NCBI RefSeq assembly: GCF_030164465.1
Contig: NZ_JASNJE010000006.1
Location: 62,001-126,000, forward strand
Direction: 5' to 3'
From: Sedimentitalea xiamensis
GTDB lineage: Bacteria; Pseudomonadota; Alphaproteobacteria; Rhodobacterales; Rhodobacteraceae
DNA length: 64,000 nt
In this document: one piece after another, positions 36,569 to 46,228 of the stretch
Position numbering within the stretch: position 1 is the first letter of the stretch
Layout: each line of letters starts with the position of its first letter
Translations under genes and position numbers: made by a program
Notes under the pieces: generated by a model
Seen by the model: only the letters and a program-made list of their open reading frames with translations
What the model was told of the DNA's origin: nothing
The model's database searches: none

Positions 36569-37483
36569 TTAACTTTCCGGATTGCCCATCGCTTTGGCGA
36601 TCCGTGCTCCAAGCCGGGCGTTGTTTCTCACCAGGGCGATATTGGCCAGCAGGGAACGGCCTTCGGTCCGTTCGTAAATGCGCTGAAGCAGGAACGGCGT
36701 CACCGCCTTGCCGGTGATCCGGTGCTGACGCGCCTGGTCCTGCGCGGATTCGATGATCGGGGCCAGCGTGGCGGCTGCGATTTCGGCATCCGCCGGGATC
36801 GGGTTCGCGACGAGCTGGCCGCCGGGAATCCCCAACGCGACGCGCATCCTGTGGGCCTTTGCGATCTCGGCGGGGTCGTCCATGCGCAGGGGTGCCTTGT
36901 GATCGGATTTGGAGGACCAGAAGGCGGGAAACTCGGCCTGCCCAAAGGCGATCACCGGAACGCCGAGCGTTTCGAGAACTTCGAGCGTCTTGGAGATATC
37001 CAGGATCGCCTTGGCCCCGGCGGCCACCACCGTGACCGGTGTCTGGGCCAGTTCCTGCAGGTCGGCCGAGATGTCGAAGGTGGATTCGGCCCCCTGGTGG
37101 ACGCCGCCGATGCCACCCGTCGCGAAGACCGGTATCCCGGCGTGATGCGCCGCGATCATGGTCGCGGCGACGGTGGTTGCGCCGGTGCCTCCGGTGGCGA
37201 GACAGGCGGCAAGATCGGCCCGCGACAATTTCGCCACGCCCCTGGTTCTGGCCAGCGCGTCAAGCTCTTCGGTTTCGAGGCCGATGTGCAGGCGGCCGTC
37301 CAGAACCGCTATCGTCGCCGGGGTCGCGCCGCCGTCGCGGATATCGGCCTCGACCTGGCGCGCGACCTCGACATTCTGCGGATAGGGCATGCCGTGGGTG
37401 ATAATGGTGCTTTCCAGCGCGACGATCGGCCGGCGGTTTTCGCGCGCGGCGCGGCATTCGGAGGACAGGACAAGATCGATCAT
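36569..37483 (-). CDS. psuG: pseudouridine-5'-phosphate glycosidase PsuG
   Basis: 304 residues. ESTIITHGMPYPQN near the start and VFATGGIGGVHQGAE in the middle are the conserved PsuG active-site segments. It converts pseudouridine 5'-phosphate to uracil and ribose 5-phosphate. The start overlaps the psuK stop by 4 bases, so kinase and glycosidase are translationally coupled. Confidence 0.95.
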   Translation of the reverse strand: MIDLVLSSECRAARENRRPIVALESTIITHGMPYPQNVEVARQVEADIRDGGATPATIAVLDGRLHIGLETEELDALARTRGVAKLSRADLAACLATGGTGATTVAATMIAAHHAGIPVFATGGIGGVHQGAESTFDISADLQELAQTPVTVVAAGAKAILDISKTLEVLETLGVPVIAFGQAEFPAFWSSKSDHKAPLRMDDPAEIAKAHRMRVALGIPGGQLVANPIPADAEIAAATLAPIIESAQDQARQHRITGKAVTPFLLQRIYERTEGRSLLANIALVRNNARLGARIAKAMGNPES

Positions 37484-38379
37484 AGCGGGGTATCTCCTGA
37501 AACATATGTGGCGGCGGCATGCAGGGCGCGGGTCAGCGCGGTATCCCGGTCCGCGCCGCCGGCCTCGGCGGCGATATGGGCGGCCATGAACGTGTCGCCG
37601 GCACCGGTGACGCGGGTGACGAGCACCTCGGGGGGTGTCTGACTGATAAGGCCTGCCGCGTCGCCTTCGGTCGCCGTGTTGCCGCCATCGGTGACGAGCA
37701 CCCGCAAGGCGCCTTTTTGCAGCAATCCGACCGCGGCGTCCCGCGAGGCGCCGAACACGGTCTGGCAGAGCAATCCCGCTTCTTCGAGATTTACATAGAG
37801 CGTGGCGCGACGGTGGTTCAGGAAGGGCAGAAGCCGTTCCGCCTTGCCCGGCGACGCCGGTGCCACCCGCAAGTCCGCGGCGCCAAAGGCCGGGTCGCGG
37901 GCGATCTGTTCCAGCAGGGTCTGGGTCAGGTTGCCGTCAAGCGCCACATGACCGCGAAACGGAGCCTGACCACTGCCGAGCGGGCCGGTCTGCAACGGGC
38001 GCAGGATCTTGTTGCCGGCGGCTTCCAGCGAATGCGCGTCAGCGATGGCGGCGATCAGGCCGTTGGCGCCTTCCACGGCCATGTAACGATCCGTCGGCAG
38101 ATCGTCCGACCGGTAGACGTGATCGATGTCCATTCCCAGATCGGCGCAGGCGGCGGCGAGTTCGTCACCTTCCGGGTCCCGACCGATGGCGGTGAGCAGG
38201 ATCGGGGCATGGCCGAACCGGACCAGCGTCATGGCGATGTTCATGGCCACGCCGCCGGGCAGGCGCGTGATGCGCCCCGGAACGTCCGAGCCCTGCCGCA
38301 TGTGGCTGGCCGACCGGCCGATGACGTCCCAAAGGACGCTTCCGATACAGACGATGCCCTTGCCGCTTTCCTGTGTCAT
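37480..38379 (-). CDS. psuK: PfkB-family kinase, probable pseudouridine kinase
   Basis: 299 residues from the ATG at 38379. Ribokinase-fold signatures are GRITRLPGGVAMNIAMTLVR near the start and the catalytic GAGDTFMAAH near the end. Substrate is inferred from the tight overlap with psuG: phosphorylation of pseudouridine to its 5'-phosphate. A longer frame adds 17 non-family residues. Confidence 0.88.
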   Translation of the reverse strand: MTQESGKGIVCIGSVLWDVIGRSASHMRQGSDVPGRITRLPGGVAMNIAMTLVRFGHAPILLTAIGRDPEGDELAAACADLGMDIDHVYRSDDLPTDRYMAVEGANGLIAAIADAHSLEAAGNKILRPLQTGPLGSGQAPFRGHVALDGNLTQTLLEQIARDPAFGAADLRVAPASPGKAERLLPFLNHRRATLYVNLEEAGLLCQTVFGASRDAAVGLLQKGALRVLVTDGGNTATEGDAAGLISQTPPEVLVTRVTGAGDTFMAAHIAAEAGGADRDTALTRALHAAATYVSGDTPL

Positions 38380-38462
38380 GTTCCGGCTTTTGCCGCCAAT
38401 TCCGGTCCGGCGCAAGCGCCGGTGTCGCAAGGACCAGGGAACCGCGACCCGTCCGGTTGTGA

Positions 38463-38525
38463 TCTTCGGCTTCGGCAGTCATCGCGCTGATCGGAGCCTT
38501 CTGGTTCGTCGAACGGGTTGCCTGA
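38463..38525 (+). pseudogene. possible 3' remnant of a membrane-protein gene
   Basis: A short frame in the 150-base spacer between psuK and the ThiE-like gene reads AVIALIGAFWFVERVA followed by a stop, and has no start of its own. It looks like the last helix of a polytopic membrane protein, perhaps HupE/UreJ-like. At 20 codons, chance is a real alternative. Confidence 0.25.
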
Positions 38526-38529
38526 CCGA

Positions 38530-39150
38530 TCAGGCCATGGCCGCGACCAGTTGTGCCAGCGCCACCGCCGGGTCGTCGGCTTGCCAGATCTCGTCGCCGA
38601 TCCCGAAGAAGTCGGTGCAGGGCGCAAAGGTCCTGACGATGTCGGGGGTCAAGCAGCCTTCGGCGACGACCGGAACCTCGATCACTTCGGACCACCATTG
38701 AAACAGGTCGAGATCCGCCACCTTGCCGTCGCCCAATGCGCCTGGCCCCACCGGGCCGAAACTGATGTAGTCGGCACCCGCTTCGCCGGCCGTCAGCCCA
38801 TCATGGCGCGACGCGCCGCAGAAGCTGCCAACGATCGCATCGCTTCCCAGGGTCTTTCTGGCCGCGCGCACGGATTTGGCGGCATCGCCGAGATGTACGC
38901 CGTCCAGGCCGAGCCGTTGCGCCAGCAGAACGTGATCGTCAATCACGAGAGCAATGTCGCGGGCATGGGTCACGGCCCGGAGCGCATCCGCGGCGCGGGC
39001 GATCCGGTCTTCGTCGCGGCCGGCCATCGCCATTCTCACGCAGGCGACAGGGGTCGAGTCCAGCACGCGGGCGAGCAGGTCGGGAAATTGGTCGAGGTCG
39101 AACACCGGCGGCGAAATCAGATATATCTGGGGCTGCTCTGCACTGTCCAT
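38530..39150 (-). CDS. thiamine phosphate synthase-like protein
   Basis: 206 residues, TIM-barrel ThiE/TenI pattern: LGLDGVHLGD, GSFCGASRHDG, GADYISFGPVG and VVAEGCLTPD. The usual ThiE pyrophosphate-binding QLR-x-K is CVRMAM here, and the GPVFPT-type loop is altered, so catalysis as thiamine phosphate synthase is doubtful. No other thiamine gene is nearby. A diverged ThiE or a TenI-like relative are both possible. Confidence 0.75.
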   Translation of the reverse strand: MDSAEQPQIYLISPPVFDLDQFPDLLARVLDSTPVACVRMAMAGRDEDRIARAADALRAVTHARDIALVIDDHVLLAQRLGLDGVHLGDAAKSVRAARKTLGSDAIVGSFCGASRHDGLTAGEAGADYISFGPVGPGALGDGKVADLDLFQWWSEVIEVPVVAEGCLTPDIVRTFAPCTDFFGIGDEIWQADDPAVALAQLVAAMA

Positions 39151-39306
39151 GCGCTTGGTCCTGTGACTGTTTCGCGCCGGTGTAGCGGATCATTCGCGGG
39201 ATGGAAACGCCAATGCCGCCGGTGCGGGTTTTTCCAGCGGCGCGAGGCAAGGCTTGTCACCGGCGGAATCGCCTTTTATGGCGATGGTTCAGTCCCGGAG
39301 AAGCAT

Positions 39307-40053
39307 ATGCCGAGCGAACATCCTCAACCCCTCTTCGTCCTCGTGCGCCCGCAGATGGGCGAAAACATCGGTGCGGCCGCGCGGGCGATGTGGAATTTCG
39401 GCCTGGACCGGATGCGGCTGGTCGCGCCCCGCGACGGCTGGCCGAACCCGGCGGCGGACGCGATGGCCAGCGGGGCCGGGCGGCTGCTGGACGAAGCCAT
39501 GCTTTGCCCCGATCTTCCGGCGGCGGTGGCCGACTGTTCCTATGTTTTCGCGACGACGGCGCGACAGAGGGAGCTGACAAAGCCGGTGTTCAGCCCGGAA
39601 CGCGCGATGCAGGTCGCGGCGGAAAAGATCGCCGCCGGCGAAACCGTCGCCGTTCTGTTCGGGCCGGAACGCGCGGGTCTGGAAAACGAGGATATCGCCC
39701 GCGCGAACGCGATCATATCGGTGCCGGTCAATCCGGACTTCCCGTCGCTGAACCTCGCGCAATGCGTCCTGCTGACCGGATATGAATGGCGGCGGAACAC
39801 GGGCGAGGTCGCGCCCGAAGTCGTGGCCGCGGGAAAATCCGGCTGGGCCAGCGGGCTGGAAATCGAGAAACTGGCGGAGCATTACGAAGCGCAACTGCAC
39901 GAGGCGGGTTTCTTCTTTCCCGAAACCAAGGCCGACAACATGAAGGTCAACCTGCGCAACCTCTGGTCGCGCATGCCCCTGACGCAGGCGGATGTGCAGA
40001 TGTTGCATGGGATCATGCGGCAGATGGTCCGCTGGAAACGCCGCGGCGGCTGA
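39307..40053 (+). CDS. trmJ: tRNA 2'-O-methyltransferase TrmJ
   Basis: 248 residues of the SPOUT/TrmH fold. Motif 1 is RPQMGENIGAAARAMWNFGL, motif 2 VLFGPERAGLENEDIA, motif 3 IISVPVNPDFPSLNLAQCVLL, plus a C-terminal helical extension as in TrmJ. It methylates the ribose at tRNA position 32. ATG at 39307 precedes MPSEHPQP; upstream codons in the frame are unlike the family. Confidence 0.92.
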   Translation: MPSEHPQPLFVLVRPQMGENIGAAARAMWNFGLDRMRLVAPRDGWPNPAADAMASGAGRLLDEAMLCPDLPAAVADCSYVFATTARQRELTKPVFSPERAMQVAAEKIAAGETVAVLFGPERAGLENEDIARANAIISVPVNPDFPSLNLAQCVLLTGYEWRRNTGEVAPEVVAAGKSGWASGLEIEKLAEHYEAQLHEAGFFFPETKADNMKVNLRNLWSRMPLTQADVQMLHGIMRQMVRWKRRGG

Positions 40054-40114
40054 AGCCGCTGGACGGGCAGGGGGCAGCGCCCTAGGGTCGCAGGCGATCG
40101 AACGTGAGGCAGAG

Positions 40115-41269
40115 ATGAGCAGGAAACGCAGCATTTTCGAAGAGGTATCGGAGTCCGGCGCGGAGAAGCCCGCAACGCAGACCGGCCTGATCGACAAGGG
40201 GCGCGGCGGCGCGCGACGGGGCATCCGGCTATGGCTGATGTGTCTCTTCGCGCTCGTGGTCGTGATGATCGCGGTCGGCGGTTTGACCCGGTTGACCGAC
40301 AGCGGTCTGTCGATCACGGAATGGCGGCCGATGACGGGGGCAATCCCGCCTCTGAGCGAGGCCGACTGGCAGGCCGAATTCGACAAATACAAGCAGATCG
40401 ACGAATTCCGTGTTCAGAACCAGTGGATGGAACTGGCGGATTTCAAGACGATCTACTGGTGGGAATGGGGACATCGGCAACTGGGCCGGGTGATCGGACT
40501 GGTGTGGGCTGTCGGCCTTGCCGGGTTTCTGGTGGCGCGGCGGATACCGGTCGGATGGACGGGCCGCCTGTTCCTGATCGGGGCGCTTGGCGGCGTGCAG
40601 GGTGCGATCGGCTGGTGGATGGTGTCATCGGGCGTGACGCAAGGCGAATCCACGACGGACGTGGCGAGCTATCGCCTGGCGGTGCATCTCGGCCTCGCCT
40701 TCCTCATCCTGGGCCTGATCGCCTGGTATGTCTTTCTTCTGGGGCGGACGGAACGCGACTTGATGCAGGCACGCCGCGCCAAAGAAACGAGGCTGTTCGG
40801 CCTGTCTACGGGATTGCTGCATTTCGCGTTCCTGCAGATCCTGATCGGCGCGCTTGTCGCGGGCATTGATGCCGGGCGCAGTTACACGGATTGGCCGCTC
40901 ATGGGTGGGCAGGTCGTGCCGCCGGATCCTTTCCTGTTCGAACCGGCGTGGCGGAATTTCTTCGAGAACCCCGGACTCGTGCAGTTCATTCACCGGGTGA
41001 CGGGCTACCTGTTGCTTGCCTTTGGCACCGTGGTCTGGCTGCGCGGCAGGCAGAGTGCGCACAGGGCGACCCAGGTGGCTTTCAACGCGGCCTTTGCCGC
41101 CCTCTGCCTGCAGGTCGTTCTGGGTATCGTCACGGTTCTCTACGGCGCGCCCTGGCCGGTCGCGATTCTGCATCAGTTGCTGGCGGTGCTGCTGTGGGTT
41201 CTGATCCTTTGGGCGCGGTTCCTGACCGCCTATCCGGTCGCGGCTTCGATCCGGGGGAAATCGGCATGA
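40115..41269 (+). CDS. ctaA: heme A synthase CtaA (COX15 type)
   Basis: 384 residues with eight membrane segments. RLTDSGLSITEWRP, WWEWGHRQLGRVIG, YRLAVHLGLAF and FIHRVTGYLLL carry the four heme-ligand histidines of the two four-helix halves. It oxidises heme O to heme A for aa3-type cytochrome oxidase. Its stop overlaps the start of the carboxypeptidase gene by 4 bases. Confidence 0.95.
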   Translation: MSRKRSIFEEVSESGAEKPATQTGLIDKGRGGARRGIRLWLMCLFALVVVMIAVGGLTRLTDSGLSITEWRPMTGAIPPLSEADWQAEFDKYKQIDEFRVQNQWMELADFKTIYWWEWGHRQLGRVIGLVWAVGLAGFLVARRIPVGWTGRLFLIGALGGVQGAIGWWMVSSGVTQGESTTDVASYRLAVHLGLAFLILGLIAWYVFLLGRTERDLMQARRAKETRLFGLSTGLLHFAFLQILIGALVAGIDAGRSYTDWPLMGGQVVPPDPFLFEPAWRNFFENPGLVQFIHRVTGYLLLAFGTVVWLRGRQSAHRATQVAFNAAFAALCLQVVLGIVTVLYGAPWPVAILHQLLAVLLWVLILWARFLTAYPVAASIRGKSA

Positions 41270-42735
41270 GCGCCTTTGACGACCTCCTGGCCTATCAGCA
41301 CGAGACAGCCGCGCTGGCGCAGATCGCCGGTCGCCTGTCCTGGGACCAGGAAACCGTCATGCCGCGCGGGGCCGCGGTTCAGCGGGGGATGGAAATGGCG
41401 GCGATCGAATCCGTCCTGCATGCGCGCCGGTCCGCGCCGCAGGTCGGCGACTGGCTGGCCGCGGCAGTGGCTCCGGATGCCACCGGCGCGGCGCATCTGC
41501 GCGAAATCCGCCGGGCCTACGAGCGTGCCAACAAGGTGCCGGGCGCTCTGGCCAGGCAGATCGCCCGTGTCACCTCCGAGGCGCAGGGCAAGTGGGCGGC
41601 CGCCCGTGCCGGGGAAAACGTCGCCGCTTTCCTTCCGGTCTTGAGCGAGGTCATCGCCCTCAAACGGGAAGAAGGCGCGGCCCTTGCGGCAGGTGGCGAT
41701 GTCTACGATGCGATGCTCCAGGATTTCGAACCGGGCATGACCGGTGCGGAAATCGCGGCGATCTTCGACGCGATGCGCCCGAAGCTTGTGGAACTGCGCG
41801 CCGCGGTTCTGGGCGGTGCGGCGGCGCCGGCGCTGTCCGGCACGTTCGACGAGGCCAGGCAGATGGAACTCGCGCACCGGCTGGCGCAAGCCTTTGGCTA
41901 CGACATGACCCGCGGCCGACTGGACAAGGCGGTTCACCCGTTCAGTTCCGGCAGCGGTTCGGATGTGCGTATCACCACGCGCACCAGCGCGACGGACCCG
42001 TTCAACTGCTTTTATTCCACCATTCACGAAGTCGGTCACGCGGCCTATGAACAGGCGGTGAACCCGGCCTTCGCGCTGAGCGCGCTGGGGCAGGGCGTAT
42101 CCATGGGGGTGCACGAAAGCCAGAGCCGCATCTACGAGAACCAGCTTGGGCGGGGGCGCGCATTCACCGGTTGGCTGTATGCGCAAATGCGCGAAACATT
42201 CGGAGATTTCGGGATCGCCGACGCGGATACATTCTACTGGGCGGTGAACCGCGTGCATGATGGCTTCATCCGGACCGAGGCCGACGAGGTGCAATACAAC
42301 CTTCACATCATGCTGCGGTTCGACCTGGAGCGGGCTTTGATGTCAGGAGACCTGCAGGTTCAGGACCTCGAGGCCGCCTGGAACGACAGGTTCGCATCGG
42401 ATTTCGGTTTTGCGGTGGACAGACCGTCCAACGGCTGCTTGCAGGATGTGCATTGGTCCGTCGGCCTGTTCGGCTATTTCCCGACCTATGCGCTTGGCAA
42501 TGTCTATGCCGGTTGCCTGAATCAGGCCATGCGGACGGCGCTTCCGGATCTGGACGGCGATCTGGCGCGGGGGGATACGTCGGCGGCGACGGGATGGCTG
42601 CGTGAGAATGTTCAGCAGTTCGGCGGGCTTTACGAGTCCCGTGAGGTGATCCAACGGGCCAGTGGCATGGCGCCGAACGAAGCGCCGTTGTTGCAGTATC
42701 TCGACGCCAAATTCGGTCAGCTTTACGATTTGTGA
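41266..42735 (+). CDS. metallocarboxypeptidase, M32 family
   Basis: 489 residues. Zinc motif HEVGH at 254-258, HESQSRIYENQ from His283 completing the site, and SWDQETVMPRGA near the N-terminus are M32 signatures. It removes C-terminal residues from peptides in the cytoplasm. The start is fixed by the ATGA overlap with ctaA. Confidence 0.94.
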   Translation: MSAFDDLLAYQHETAALAQIAGRLSWDQETVMPRGAAVQRGMEMAAIESVLHARRSAPQVGDWLAAAVAPDATGAAHLREIRRAYERANKVPGALARQIARVTSEAQGKWAAARAGENVAAFLPVLSEVIALKREEGAALAAGGDVYDAMLQDFEPGMTGAEIAAIFDAMRPKLVELRAAVLGGAAAPALSGTFDEARQMELAHRLAQAFGYDMTRGRLDKAVHPFSSGSGSDVRITTRTSATDPFNCFYSTIHEVGHAAYEQAVNPAFALSALGQGVSMGVHESQSRIYENQLGRGRAFTGWLYAQMRETFGDFGIADADTFYWAVNRVHDGFIRTEADEVQYNLHIMLRFDLERALMSGDLQVQDLEAAWNDRFASDFGFAVDRPSNGCLQDVHWSVGLFGYFPTYALGNVYAGCLNQAMRTALPDLDGDLARGDTSAATGWLRENVQQFGGLYESREVIQRASGMAPNEAPLLQYLDAKFGQLYDL

Positions 42736-42738
42736 CAA

Positions 42739-42770
42739 CGGGAACGCGGGGCTGGACCCCCGCGTTCCCG
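42739..42770. terminator. long GC-rich hairpin between convergent genes
   Basis: A perfect stem of 12-13 bases (GGGAACGCGGGG/CCCCGCGTTCCC) with a six-base loop starts four bases after the M32 stop. There is no long T-run. The next gene, gyrA, is convergent, so it is probably the shared 3' boundary. The remaining spacer to 42989 holds nothing I can identify. Confidence 0.65.
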
Positions 42771-42989
42771 CCTTGCAAAGCGCATTGCCCCGTCAGGCCC
42801 GCACGTCGCCCGGTTTGCCAGGCCCGGCGGCTGCGAAGGCCGCGCCGGGCGGGATCCGGGCGGCGGGAAGAACCAAAGAAGAAGCCAGCCGATCAGTCCG
42901 GTTTCAGATTGGAATGATCCATTTCCGCCATGCGCGACAATCGCGGAAAACGCCGAGGCCCGCGCGGTCTTGGTTCCCTGCCGCACGGA

Positions 42990-45749
42990 TCATGATTCGG
43001 TTCCGTTTTCCCCGTTCTCGCCCTGATCCGCGATCCAGGCGACGCTGACGACCTCTTCACCCTTGGCGGTGTCGAAGACCTTGACGCCCCCGGCGCTACG
43101 CGAACGGAACGAAATTCCTTCGACCGGAACCCGGATCGACTGCCCTTTCGACGTCGCCAGCATGATCTGGTCGTCCATGTCGACGGGGAAGGAGGCGACG
43201 AGATCGCCGCCACGCATCGCGCGGTCCATTGCCGCGACCCCCTGTCCTCCGCGGCCGCGGACCGGGTAGTCGTGCGAGGAGCTGAGCTTTCCGGACCCGC
43301 CGGCGGTGATCGTCAGGATCAGGTTTTCGGCCGCCGACATCTCGGCGTAGCGTTCCTGGGTGATGGTGGCCATGGCGTTGGTGTCTTCGTCCTCGGCCTC
43401 GACCTCGGGCGTTTCCAGGTCCTCGGGCAGTCCGGCCACGGCGCGACGGCGTTTGAGATAGGCCGCACGTTCGTCCGGCGTCGCATCGAAATGGTGAATG
43501 ATCGACATCGACACCACCCGGTCGTCGCCGCCCAGCCGGATGCCGCGCACGCCGACGCTGGAGCGGCTGTTGAAGATCCGCACGTCGGTTGCCGGGAACC
43601 GGATCGCGCGGCCTGATTTCGTCACCAGCATCACGTCATCGTCGTTGGACGCGATCCTTGCGTTGATCAGGGTCGTCTCCGCGTGTTCGTCCTCGAACTT
43701 CATGGCGATCTTGCCATTGCGCATGACATTGGCGAAATCGCTCAGTTTGTTGCGGCGGACGGTGCCGGCAGAGGTGGCAAAGACGACCTGCAGATCGTCC
43801 CAGTCCTTTTCATCGCGATCCACCGGCATGATGGCCGCGATCGAAACGCCGGTCGGGATCGGCAGGATGTTGACGATCGCCTTGCCCTTGGACGTGCGCC
43901 CGCCCTGTGGCAGCCGCCATGTCTTCAGCTTGTAGACCATGCCGTCGGTGGTGAAGAACAGGAGCTGGGTGTGGGTATTGGCCACGAACAGCGTGGTGAC
44001 CACATCCTCTTCCTTGGTCTGCATCCCGGCCAGGCCCTTGCCGCCGCGGCGCTGGCTGCGGAAGTCGGCCAGCGGCGTGCGCTTGATCCAGCCGCCGGAG
44101 GTGACGGTGACGACCATATCTTCGCGCTCGATCAGGTCCTCGTCTTCCATGTCGCCCGACCAGTCGACGATCTCGGTGCGGCGCGGCACGGCGAAGAGTT
44201 CGCGCACCTCGCGCAGTTCGTCGGCGATGATGCTCATGATCCGTTCGCGGCTGCCGAGGATTTCCAGGTATTCCTTGATCTTGCCGGCGAGCTCCTCCAG
44301 TTCGTCGGTGACTTCCTTGACGCCGATCTGGGTCAGCCGTTGCAGGCGCAGTTCGAGGATGGCGCGGGCCTGGGTTTCGGACAGGTTGTAGGTGCCGTCC
44401 TCGTTGGCGGTGTGGGTCGGGTCGTCGATCAGCTTGATGTATTCCATGATCGGCTGCGCCGGCCAGCGCCGCGTCATCAGCTTTTCACGCGCCTCGGCGG
44501 CATCGGCGGAGGCGCGGATCGTGGCGACGATCTCGTCGATATTGGTGACGGCCACCGCCAGACCGCAGAGGATATGGCTGCGTTCCCGCGCCTTTCGAAG
44601 CAGATGGGCGGTGCGCCGGGCGACGACGTCTTCCCGGAAGTCGATAAAGGCGGTCAGGAACCTGCGCAGGGTCAGCTGTTCGGGCCGTCCGCCGTTCAGG
44701 GCCAGCATGTTGCAGCCGAAATAGGTCTGCATCGGCGAGAACCGCCAGAGCTGGTTCAGGACGACCTCGGCGGTGGCATCGCGTTTCAGTTCGATCACCA
44801 CCCGCACGCCATTGCGGTCGCTTTCGTCCTGCACATGGGCGATGCCTTCGATGCGTTTCTCGCGCACCGCCTCGGCGATCTTTTCGATCATCGCGGCCTT
44901 GTTCACCTGGTAGGGGATCTCGTCCACGACGATGGCATAACGGTCCTTGCGCAATTCCTCGACGCGGGTCTTGGCGCGCACGATGACGCTGCCGCGCCCC
45001 TCCAGGTAGGCTTTGCGCGCGCCGGATCGGCCCAGCATGATGCCGCCGGTCGGAAAATCGGGTCCGGGCACGTATTCGATCAACTGTTCGCTGGACAGGT
45101 CCGGATCTTCGATCAGGGCCAAAGTCGCATCGACCACTTCGCCGAGATTGTGCGGCGGGATGTTCGTCGCCATGCCGACGGCGATGCCGCCCGCGCCGTT
45201 GACCAGCATGTTGGGAAACCGGGCGGGCAGAACGGAAGGTTCACGGTCCTTGCCGTCATAATTGTCCTGAAAATCCACCGTTTCCTTGTCGATGTCGGCA
45301 AGGAGGTAAGCGGCGGGCTTGTCCATCCGCACCTCGGTGTAGCGCATCGCCGCCGGGTTGTCGCCGTCCATCGAACCGAAGTTTCCCTGTCCGTCGAGCA
45401 GCGGCAGCGACATCGAGAAATCCTGCGCCATGCGCACCAGCGCGTCGTAGATCGCGCTGTCGCCATGCGGGTGATATTTACCCATGACATCGCCGACCGG
45501 GCGCGCCGACTTGCGATAGGACTTGTCATGGGTGTTGCCGGTCTCGTGCATCGCATAGAGAATGCGCCGGTGCACGGGCTTCAGGCCGTCTCGCAGATCG
45601 GGAATGGCCCGGCTGACGATGACCGACATGGCGTAATCCAGATAGGACGTGCGCATTTCGGATTCGATGGACACGGTCGGGCCGTGCGGGATCGGACGCT
45701 CTGTCAGGTTTTCATTCGCGTTTTCAGGGGGTTCCGGCGTGTCGCTCAC
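42990..45749 (-). CDS. gyrA: DNA gyrase subunit A
   Basis: 919 residues from a GTG. Catalytic tyrosine Tyr137 in AAMRYTE. The quinolone region [17 protein letters not shown] has Ser98 and Asp102 at the positions of E. coli Ser83 and Asp87, so no classic resistance change is present. Six beta-propeller repeats fill the C-terminal half, including the GyrA box-like QRRGGKG. It introduces negative supercoils together with GyrB. The 190-base upstream spacer is markedly AT-rich for this genome and probably carries divergent promoters for gyrA and usg. Confidence 0.97.
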   Translation of the reverse strand: MSDTPEPPENANENLTERPIPHGPTVSIESEMRTSYLDYAMSVIVSRAIPDLRDGLKPVHRRILYAMHETGNTHDKSYRKSARPVGDVMGKYHPHGDSAIYDALVRMAQDFSMSLPLLDGQGNFGSMDGDNPAAMRYTEVRMDKPAAYLLADIDKETVDFQDNYDGKDREPSVLPARFPNMLVNGAGGIAVGMATNIPPHNLGEVVDATLALIEDPDLSSEQLIEYVPGPDFPTGGIMLGRSGARKAYLEGRGSVIVRAKTRVEELRKDRYAIVVDEIPYQVNKAAMIEKIAEAVREKRIEGIAHVQDESDRNGVRVVIELKRDATAEVVLNQLWRFSPMQTYFGCNMLALNGGRPEQLTLRRFLTAFIDFREDVVARRTAHLLRKARERSHILCGLAVAVTNIDEIVATIRASADAAEAREKLMTRRWPAQPIMEYIKLIDDPTHTANEDGTYNLSETQARAILELRLQRLTQIGVKEVTDELEELAGKIKEYLEILGSRERIMSIIADELREVRELFAVPRRTEIVDWSGDMEDEDLIEREDMVVTVTSGGWIKRTPLADFRSQRRGGKGLAGMQTKEEDVVTTLFVANTHTQLLFFTTDGMVYKLKTWRLPQGGRTSKGKAIVNILPIPTGVSIAAIMPVDRDEKDWDDLQVVFATSAGTVRRNKLSDFANVMRNGKIAMKFEDEHAETTLINARIASNDDDVMLVTKSGRAIRFPATDVRIFNSRSSVGVRGIRLGGDDRVVSMSIIHHFDATPDERAAYLKRRRAVAGLPEDLETPEVEAEDEDTNAMATITQERYAEMSAAENLILTITAGGSGKLSSSHDYPVRGRGGQGVAAMDRAMRGGDLVASFPVDMDDQIMLATSKGQSIRVPVEGISFRSRSAGGVKVFDTAKGEEVVSVAWIADQGENGENGTES

Positions 45750-45942
45750 GTTGTCCGCTCATTTTCTGTGCATCACTATATATAGTAGAGCAACCTTATC
45801 AGACCCGGCATATTAGGTGCAATGCTTAGCGGAAAGAACCATTGGCAGCCGGTGCGGACAAGTGATAACATACTGTTTTTGTTGAAAATTAATATTTTTC
45901 GGCAATCATGATTCACAGGGGTAAATTTTAAAGGTGATCGAG

Positions 45943-46209
45943 ATGCCGACGGAAACGGAATTGATGCTCAAGGGATACGGCCTGACCACGGCCGAGCTTT
46001 TTTATCGCATGCCGGACTACACCCATGTTCTGAACAGCTTTGTCTGGCAGGATTACGACATTGCGCCGGATCATCCCGGCCTGTTCAAGTTCGTCGAATT
46101 CTGGCAGCGGGAAATCGAAGGGCCACTTCACTCGGTGCGGTTCACCCATCGCAAGCTGCTGTCGTCCGGACAGTGGCACAACCAGGTCGGAGAGTTCACG
46201 CTGCACTGA
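45943..46209 (+). CDS. usg: Usg family protein
   Basis: 88 residues. LKGYGLTTAELFYRMPDY, FVWQDYDIAPDHP and FWQREIEGPLHSVRFTHRKL match the alphaproteobacterial Usg proteins, first noted beside trpF and of unknown function. ATG at 45943 has AAAGGTG about eight bases upstream; that Shine-Dalgarno contains an alternative GTG start at 45934. Here it is not next to any tryptophan gene. Confidence 0.88.
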   Translation: MPTETELMLKGYGLTTAELFYRMPDYTHVLNSFVWQDYDIAPDHPGLFKFVEFWQREIEGPLHSVRFTHRKLLSSGQWHNQVGEFTLH

Positions 46210-46228
46210 GGTCGGGACGTAGCCGGGA

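Noticed and set aside
44000-45749. Quinolone-resistance changes in gyrA
   Set aside because: Ser98 and Asp102 (E. coli 83 and 87) are the susceptible residues.
45750-45942. A tRNA or structured RNA in the AT-rich gyrA-usg spacer
   Set aside because: There is no T-loop sequence, cloverleaf or strong stem. The AT-richness is better explained by divergent promoters.
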